From Ptychodera flava (taxonomy: Eukaryota; Hemichordata; Enteropneusta; Ptychoderidae), in assembly GCF_041260155.1 (NCBI RefSeq), contig NC_091930.1, forward strand, positions 49,149,402-49,213,401: a DNA stretch of 64,000 nucleotides, in the 5' to 3' direction. The notes beneath the pieces were generated by a model that saw only the letters and a program-made list of their open reading frames with translations, made no database searches and was not told the origin of the DNA. Numbering within the stretch: position 1 is the first letter of the stretch; every line of letters begins with the position of its first letter. Shown here in pieces: positions 58,385 to 64,000 of the stretch. The translations under genes and the position numbers were made by a program.

Positions 58385-59411
58385 TAACGATTCGAGGACT
58401 ACCCCTGCAGTGGTTCAAAAGCTACCTCAATAACCGTCAACAAGCAGTCAGCATCGATGGCACCTCATCAAATCCAGGACGAGTTTTATGTGGTGTTCCT
58501 CAGGGATCAATACTCGGACCCATCATTTTCCTTCTCTATATCAACGACATTACCAATTCTACTGATGTATTTGATTTCCGCCACTTTGCAAATGATACGA
58601 ACCTTTTCAAAATCCGTTAACACTAATAATATAAATCTTGATAACTTACATGACGACTTTGAAAAATTATGTCATTGGTGTAATGCTAACAAACTTACAA
58701 TTAGCGTAGAGAAAACCAATTATATGATAATTAAAAATACCCAAAGATCTTTTACTGTTGATGGCAGATTGGGTGTCGGTAGCACACCTATAGAGGCTGT
58801 GTCTTCTGCTATTTATCTTGGGGTTGCTATTGACCCTTCACTGACTTGGAAATCGCACATAGATAAAGTATGCAAAAAGATTAGCCCACTGGTTGGCATC
58901 ATCTCGCGGCTACGACACTATGTTCCAAAATGTGTTCTTCTTTTGCTCTACAATACTTTAATTCTCCCTCATTTGAGCTATTGCATTGAAATCTGGGGTA
59001 GCACCTATTACACTATTCTTGAACCCCTGCTTCGTCTACAAAAGCCAATTGTCCGACGTTTCTTTTTTTACTTATAATGCTTCATCCCCTCTCTTCAAGC
59101 AGGTCAACATCCTAAATGTTCACAGTCTATGTAAATATCAAATGTGCATTTTTTTCTATGATCTTAAAAATAACCGTTTTGCTCGTACTTTAAATAATTA
59201 TATTGAAGATCATGTACCGCATAGCTATCATACCCGCTCTAAGACTAAGGAAAATCTCCCTATACCCAAAGTAAAGCTTAAAATCAGTCAACATAATATC
59301 AAGTATGCTGCAGTAAAACATTGGAATTCCCTTCCACATACCATCAAAAACTTAACAAATCGGTATTCTTTCAAGACGCAACTCAAGAAATATCTACTAG
59401 ACATAAATTGA
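58385..59411 (+). mobile_element. 5'-truncated non-LTR retrotransposon (reverse transcriptase end)
   Basis: The frame begins inside the RT (GLPLQWFKSYLNNRQQAVSI, CGVPQGSILGPIIFLLYIND). It then reads HFANDTNLF at the catalytic box, where FADD is expected, so the second catalytic Asp position is Asn. After frameshifts near 58610 and 59070 it continues with WCNANKLTISVEKTNYMI, LGVAIDPSLTWKSHIDKV and AVKHWNSLPHTIKNL to a stop at 59411. It is on the strand opposite gene D and a different family from the 4.2-5.7 kb copy. Confidence 0.87.
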
Positions 59412-60251
59412 CAATACATAGTCTCATTTATTTTCGACTCTGTACTCCCTTTACTTTGACATATTTTCATGCAATATTTTCTCCCTCCCACTCGATGTAT
59501 TTCTGTTGTGTGCTTGTTTCATTTATTTATCTTAAATGCTTCAACACTTTGAAGTCATGTTGTATTATTCCTTATTATCAAACTGAGTATATTTGGGCCG
59601 TGGACTTGACTAGTTTGTAAGAACTATTTCCATGGTCCTCACCAGGGATGTTAAAACATTTGATGAAAAACACTGTTGTAACTTGCCATTACCATTATTA
59701 ATTTCCATTCTTTCACTGTACGATGTGTCTTGTAACCTTTCCCCTGGTGAAATAAAACAAACCAAGGGACATTTGAAAAAAACTAAGTAAGGTCGCCCCA
59801 AGTAAAATGCATATCAAATTTCATAGCAATCATCTGGCGGTTTCAGAAAAGAAGGCAATTGTTAACGGACGGCGGACAACGACGGAAAATCAGAGTATTG
59901 GATACACCCCGTGTCACTGACAGCGGGCTAAAAAGAGAAAGAAACTTTGCATACGGATGTTGAAATGCAGGACACCTAGAGCAGTATGATTTAGTGCGTA
60001 GGTTTGTGTAGAGTAAGCGGACACCCCCATGTTTGTTACAAGCAATGTATAATATTTTTGTTCGCCTAGGAGGCTTTGTATCTATAACACAATTCCGGTT
60101 ACCATATGTGGTTTGAGGTATACAGTCACCAGCAACACTCGATCACTCATTTTACATTGCTTCTCTGATTGCTCATCACGCACAATACGAGCTTGTGTAG
60201 ATAACGACTTCCAACTTAAGTCAAACGTCAAACGTGGAAATGTCAATGTTA
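59412..60251. other. Between LINE fragment and gene C; old repeat at about 59785-59930
   Basis: The stretch with ATCAAATTTCATAGCAATCA, TCTGGCGGTTTCAGAAAAGA and AACGGACGGCGGACAACGAC resembles a widely dispersed marine-invertebrate repeat style. The upstream flank of gene C must hold its promoter, but I see no convincing TATA box. Confidence 0.45.
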
Positions 60252-60315
60252 ATGAGGAACAGTGCACTGGTCCTTATTTTGTTGATGAGTTCAACGACCC
60301 TTGGTGTCATTTCAG
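60252..60315 (+). CDS. Gene C exon 1: signal peptide
   Basis: ATG followed by a positive n-region (MRN), a hydrophobic core (SALVLILLM) and a small-residue cleavage region (SSTTLGVIS). It ends in phase 1 at a GTAGGT donor, the same phase and length class as gene A's signal exon (21 codons plus one base here, 23 plus one there). Confidence 0.75.
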
Positions 60316-62937
60316 GTAGGTTGATAGTGTTGTTCTATTAATGATTAATTTGCAATAACGGTCCGAACAAAGTGTCAATTCGCTTATCCGAAAATAACAA
60401 AAACAAAGAAACAAGCAAACGAAACTGTTTACAGATAATGGCGACAAATCTATATTACAAGAAATGTTATGGAACCAAATTCTCCGAGGCGTATTTACGC
60501 AACGTATGTAGGATCTACCATGTCGTTCTGTATTTTGCAGGCGGGTAATTCCCGTTAGGCCACACCCCTGAAAATAATTGTTTGTCGGATTTTATTATAC
60601 AGCAACATAGGCCACCAACAATGTTTTTAACAAATCATATCCGGTAACTGTATGAGAATGAATGCAGAGAAATTAAACACATCATATTACGTCACCAATT
60701 GAAGCAAAAATACAGTATGTGTCAGTGAAAAAAAAATAATAACTATTACGTATTTACGCAATACGTAATCACATCATACTACATTTAGGACGGGAAATTC
60801 CCGTACGGCTAGGTCCCATCCCATCCCTGATGAATGCAATTTTGTCGGCCAGCGATTTGTTTTCATGATTATGTCCAATGTCTTTATGAAAACGAATGGT
60901 GATTAAATATCATCACAGTAAGTCACCAACTAAAGCGAAACATAGATTCTGCCTTTGATCAAACCGACTTGAAACTTCACTTCCTGTAGCGGATATACGC
61001 AACTCGGAACCTCCCCTATGTTACTGGTTTCGAGGACGGGGAATTCCCTGTGGGCCAGACACAAAAAATTATGTTACTCGGATTGAATTGAGCGATTTTT
61101 CACCAGCCATACCCAACTCACGTTTATGCCAAAGAATGCCGAATAAGTATCACCAGACAGTTTTTTTCCTCCGATTACATTATTTACTCAGTCATAAAAA
61201 AAGAACATATTTTCTGTTTACGTTTTTGATTCGAGGTTATAAGTAGTTGTATTCTGTTACAGCTTTTGAAAGTTTGTTGTACTACTTCTGATTTTTTGGT
61301 TTTCTTCCTGAACAGCAAAATCCTACGATAATGCCCACAACAGAATTGCACTTTGTTTTGTCGTTAATATTGATCTTGATGGAAAGTTTGAACGTTTTAA
61401 AAACATTCGCTCACATCGGTGCTCAGTGTATGTTTTTTGTTTACAAGTTGTCTGAAGTTTCTATTTTTAAACCTGACGACAAACCTACTCACCTAAAATG
61501 TCGCCTCCATTGCGCATGTCCATTCGATGGATAAATAACATTTTATGCTTCCTAGTGACATATTTCCAAAACATAGAGTCTTTCATCCTATTCAATAACG
61601 GCCATTACCGAAACCTAAGGAGCTCGGGTTGCACATTGTACGTTTATTTTGAACAACACGTCTGCAAACTAGGGCGCGTATTCCCTTACGTTTACAATTT
61701 ACACGTAGACCTGTGCCTGGTTGTGAACCCGGCTTCTCTACTAATTATTTAAATAATGTGAAAGTGCCTTGAAATTCAGTTTCAGATTTGGTTGTCTGGC
61801 ACATGTAGCTCAATTTAGTTAAATATCATGATGCAGCCTTAACAATACTAATGGTTTAGTGAATATCGGCATATATTGCCATATCGTGGAGGGGGCAGGA
61901 ACAAAATTGAGTTTTGTCCGGACTCGGTCTCTGCAGTTTAAGCCGCTTACTGTTAGTGCCCTCAAATTTATAAACAATCCCCGGTCTATTCGTGTCTGCT
62001 TTCCTTATAAAAACCAGTGTATCCTACCATTCTTAAAGTTTGTCAAAGTGGAATGACATGCGTATCCCTATGTGTATGACAGGGTTTCACAAACTCTTCA
62101 TTGCTAATCTATCATTTGCTCAAGTCAAGCTTTGCAAAAATGCCACTAATGTAGATGGGGAATTTCTAGCGATGTAATTTTGCACATGCCTGAAAGGATA
62201 TTTAACAAAATTAGATAAATTAAATTTGTGCGTCCGAGTGAATCAAGTACATTACACTTGAACTTTGACATTGGATTCTCAGGGAAGGACCATGAGATCT
62301 TGGGAAGGCGGTGGTCAAAACAGAAAAAATACAAAACAAAAATTAAGAAAAAATCTTCAGACTAGTTCACAAAGTAAAACAAATAAGATCACAACGCCAA
62401 AAAATTGGCACATCAAAACTCACTTAGAAAAACAATTTAAACATTTACAATGAAGTAAAAAGATATTCACAATACGATTGTGACCACCTCCTCGTCCCAA
62501 GAGCTAATGGTCCGTCCCTAACTAAAACTTCTCAGCACATTTTCTTCGGTAGACTCTATGTACCAATGGAGAACACTACCGATTGACACTTTTGCCAGAG
62601 AAGGGGACACAGTAACACTTCGATGTGCTGTCGAACTGGGCGCAGAAATCAATATTTTCCCTGAATGGTACAAGGTTCAACGAGACACCGAAATTCTCAT
62701 CACGGACTCTGGCAAATCATACTCCGATCGCTGCGTCGTCACCGGAGACACGAGTACAGGAGAAGTAAATCTACTTTTTCCTTCAGTCGGTTTAGAAGAC
62801 CATGGTGTTTGGATATGTCGATTTCCAAGAATAATCAACGATCAGAGCAAGAATGCTATACTAACTGTAATTGGTGACACATCACAAAGAAACAGTAGCA
62901 GTGGCGGAAGTAAGAGTAATGTTACTGCTGAGAAATA

Positions 62938-63001
<64 letters not shown>

Positions 63002-63459
63002 ACGATGTAAGGTTTTCCAGTTTCACCTTATAGCATCACAATATTTGTATTTTGCTAGATTATTTATACCGTCTACGAGATGTTGCAATCGTGCACATGA
63101 AATTGCGATATATTCACGAAGGAATATTGTTTCGAATGACATACTATATGACCGTATACATATTGTATAAGAATTCCAGGAACCAAATGAACTGAAGAGT
63201 ATTGGGCCAGCTGTTGTGTATTACGTTATCGGACCTCTCAGTATTGCTGCCACTGTTATGATAATAGTGGTAAGTGAACTCCAATGTCACTACTTTGGGT
63301 GATTATGATCTATCCAGATCTTAACAAGAATTTGATCGAAATATTAAATATTACAATGAGTACTACGCTTTCTTCATATAGAAACTTGCTTTTTTTGCAC
63401 ATGCCTGGAGTGAAGGCAGAAAATTTATCCGGAATCACCGGCACCTAATCCAGCAGTAA
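60252..63459 (+). CDS. Gene C: small single-Ig transmembrane protein (4 exons, about 198 aa)
   Basis: Exons 60252-60315, 62553-62909, 63172-63269 and 63382-63459 join in frame (597 nt including stop). They give a signal peptide, one V-type Ig domain, a Ser/Gly-rich stalk, one membrane helix and a basic 26-residue cytoplasmic tail. The tail has no Tyr and no ITAM or ITIM motif. A canonical AATAAA follows the stop by 21 nt. The Ig domain is related to the N-terminal Ig of genes A and B, which lie on the opposite strand. It is probably a cell-surface adhesion or receptor subunit; the ligand is unknown. An alternative first exon may lie at 61331-61427. All exons are open and all splice sites follow GT-AG, so the gene looks intact. 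Confidence 0.72.
60480..61080. repeat. Three degenerate tandem units of about 248 bp in gene C intron 1
   Basis: TTTACGCAAC/TTTACGCAAT/ATACGCAACT recur at about 60493, 60750 and 60995, each followed by GGTAATTCCCG/GGAAATTCCCG/GGGAATTCCCT at about 60544, 60793 and 61040, and then TTTGTCGG-type blocks. The units are clearly diverged. Confidence 0.75.
61331..61427 (+). CDS. Possible alternative first exon of gene C
   Basis: An ATG frame with a hydrophobic stretch (FVLSLILILM) runs 32 codons plus one base to a GTATGT donor, phase 1, so it too could splice in frame to 62553. The spacing after the hydrophobic core is longer than in a typical signal peptide. The exon at 60252 is the better candidate. 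Confidence 0.3.
62553..62909 (+). CDS. Gene C exon 2: V-type Ig domain and stalk
   Basis: Reads MYQWRTLPIDTFAREGDTVT, LRCAVELGAEINIFPEWYKV (strand B Cys, strand C Trp), RCVVTGDTSTGEVNLLF, EDHGVWICRFP (D.G.W.C), NAILTVIG and a hydrophilic stalk (DTSQRNSSSGG). Phase 1-1. I chose the GTAAGA donor at 62910 over the weaker GTGACA at 62874; both keep the frame. A (CT)n run starts 31 nt after the donor. The V.G...G.xNL block is typical of nephrin/Kirrel-like first Ig domains. Confidence 0.8.
62941..62998. repeat. (CT)n microsatellite in gene C intron 2
   Basis: A pure CT run just downstream of the Ig exon donor. Confidence 0.95.
63172..63269 (+). CDS. Gene C exon 3: transmembrane helix
   Basis: 98 nt, phase 1 to 0. 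Reads FQEPNELKS then GPAVVYYVIGPLSIAATVM and IIV, one membrane span. The acceptor is the AG of TTGTATAAG, a weak context chosen because it alone keeps the frame: the nearby TTCCAG acceptor would need a phase-0 predecessor. Donor GTAAGT. Confidence 0.68.
63382..63459 (+). CDS. Gene C exon 4: cytoplasmic tail and stop
   Basis: After CTTCATATAG the frame reads KLAFFAHAWSEGRKFIRNHR then HLIQQ and TAA. The tail is basic and follows the membrane helix, as in type I proteins. Confidence 0.7.
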   Translation, partial: KLAFFAHAWSEGRKFIRNHRHLIQQ

Positions 63460-63480
63460 CTCCACTCAATCGCGGTCAGA

Positions 63481-63486
63481 AATAAA
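63481..63486 (+). promoter_or_regulatory. Polyadenylation signal of gene C
   Basis: AATAAA 21 nt after the gene C stop codon, with a GT/T-rich stretch (GTGTTCATCATTTTTTTT) about 25-45 nt further on, as expected for a 3' end. A very short 3'UTR is implied. Confidence 0.6.
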
Positions 63487-63489
63487 GAA

Positions 63490-64000
63490 AACCTTGCCAC
63501 TTTTTTCAAACATAGTGTTCATCATTTTTTTTTATTCACGGACGTAGACCAAGTCTAAGTGCAGTGGTACCGCTTGCCATTGCTAACCGCAAGAAATAAG
63601 AGTACTTGCTGTTCCTTGCGCCATTTTCTGGTCGAATTGGAGGGTGGAAAATCACAATGCTTTGGAAATGCTAGATAAATTCATATTTTTCACCGCACCA
63701 TTACTCTGAGTTTCATTAGCATTACTCTTGATCGCCATAACTGTTGCTGGCATGCTGTATGCTTCATGGCTTATAACGCGGACTCACAATGCAATTTAGT
63801 TTGTTAGGCAAAGGAAAGTCCTTTTTAAAGAGTTATCCTAACTATGACTTTCAGTTTATTTCGAAAATGTTGTCAGCTAAAAGGTATTGGGAATTACCAG
63901 TCTAACATAAGAAATAAACTGCGACTTTTCAGTGTCATTAGTTTGATAGTTGCACTGAATAATAATAGACGTGGCCAGTTGTCTCTTTAGGCTGCCATAG
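63490..64000. other. Right edge, nothing recognised
   Basis: No exon or repeat supported. Confidence 0.4.

Noticed and set aside
63177..63269. Acceptor TTCCAG for gene C's membrane exon
   Set aside because: It would require a phase-0 donor, and both donors of the Ig exon are phase 1; the upstream TATAAG acceptor restores the frame.

Overview
The window is metazoan nuclear DNA: AT-rich, intron-bearing and full of microsatellites and mobile-element remains. Multi-exon immunoglobulin/fibronectin receptor-tyrosine-kinase genes with phase-1 exons, a tRNA-derived SINE, two degraded non-LTR retrotransposons and a Penelope-like GIY-YIG fragment suggest an invertebrate, probably a deuterostome such as a lancelet or hemichordate. 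The species is not identifiable from sequence alone. No ORF is long. The coding content was recovered by reading splice sites, phases and domain motifs.

Layout. At 1-146 a short C-terminal coding tail (+) may enter from the left. At 789-2671 (-) are the first two exons of gene A (signal peptide plus V-type Ig); the gene runs off the left edge. 2.7-16.5 kb is intergenic, with a LINE fragment (4.2-5.7 kb, -) and a Penelope-like fragment (8.5-8.8 kb, -). From 46.5 kb down to 16.6 kb on the minus strand runs gene B, the main object: signal peptide (exon present twice in a 1-kb tandem duplication), seven Ig domains, one FN3 domain, a transmembrane helix, two juxtamembrane exons and a split tyrosine kinase domain. 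Its 12.8-kb kinase intron holds a 12.1-kb stretch (17892-30021) bounded by a perfect 34-bp inverted repeat, apparently a large insertion. Inside that are a 610-bp foldback element with a 10-bp target duplication and a 73-bp minisatellite. 46.5-57.2 kb is repeat-rich intergenic DNA (145-bp degenerate array, 187-bp inverted repeat, SINE, other tandem repeats). At 57.3-58.1 kb (-) are three kinase exons of a third paralogue, D, next to a LINE fragment (58.4-59.4 kb, +). At 60.25-63.46 kb (+) is gene C, a compact four-exon gene for a single V-type Ig domain, stalk, transmembrane helix and short tail, with a polyadenylation signal.

The genes form a tandem family. A, B and C share a related N-terminal V-type Ig domain (REGDT...TL.C...V.GD.S..E.NL...W.C) reminiscent of nephrin/Kirrel-type first Ig domains. 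B and D share the kinase exons. B has lost every catalytic landmark visible in the kinase (glycine loop, HRD Asp, catalytic-loop Asn, DFG) while keeping the VAIK lysine, the alpha-C glutamate and APE. It also carries four reading-frame lesions: the signal exon, Ig7, the activation-segment/alpha-F exon and the alpha-G exon. D has an in-frame stop and has lost the alpha-F Asp. The locus therefore looks like a birth-and-death cluster of Ig receptors: dying pseudokinase receptors beside a small intact-looking Ig membrane protein. A functional decoy or pseudokinase role for B is possible but less likely than pseudogenisation.
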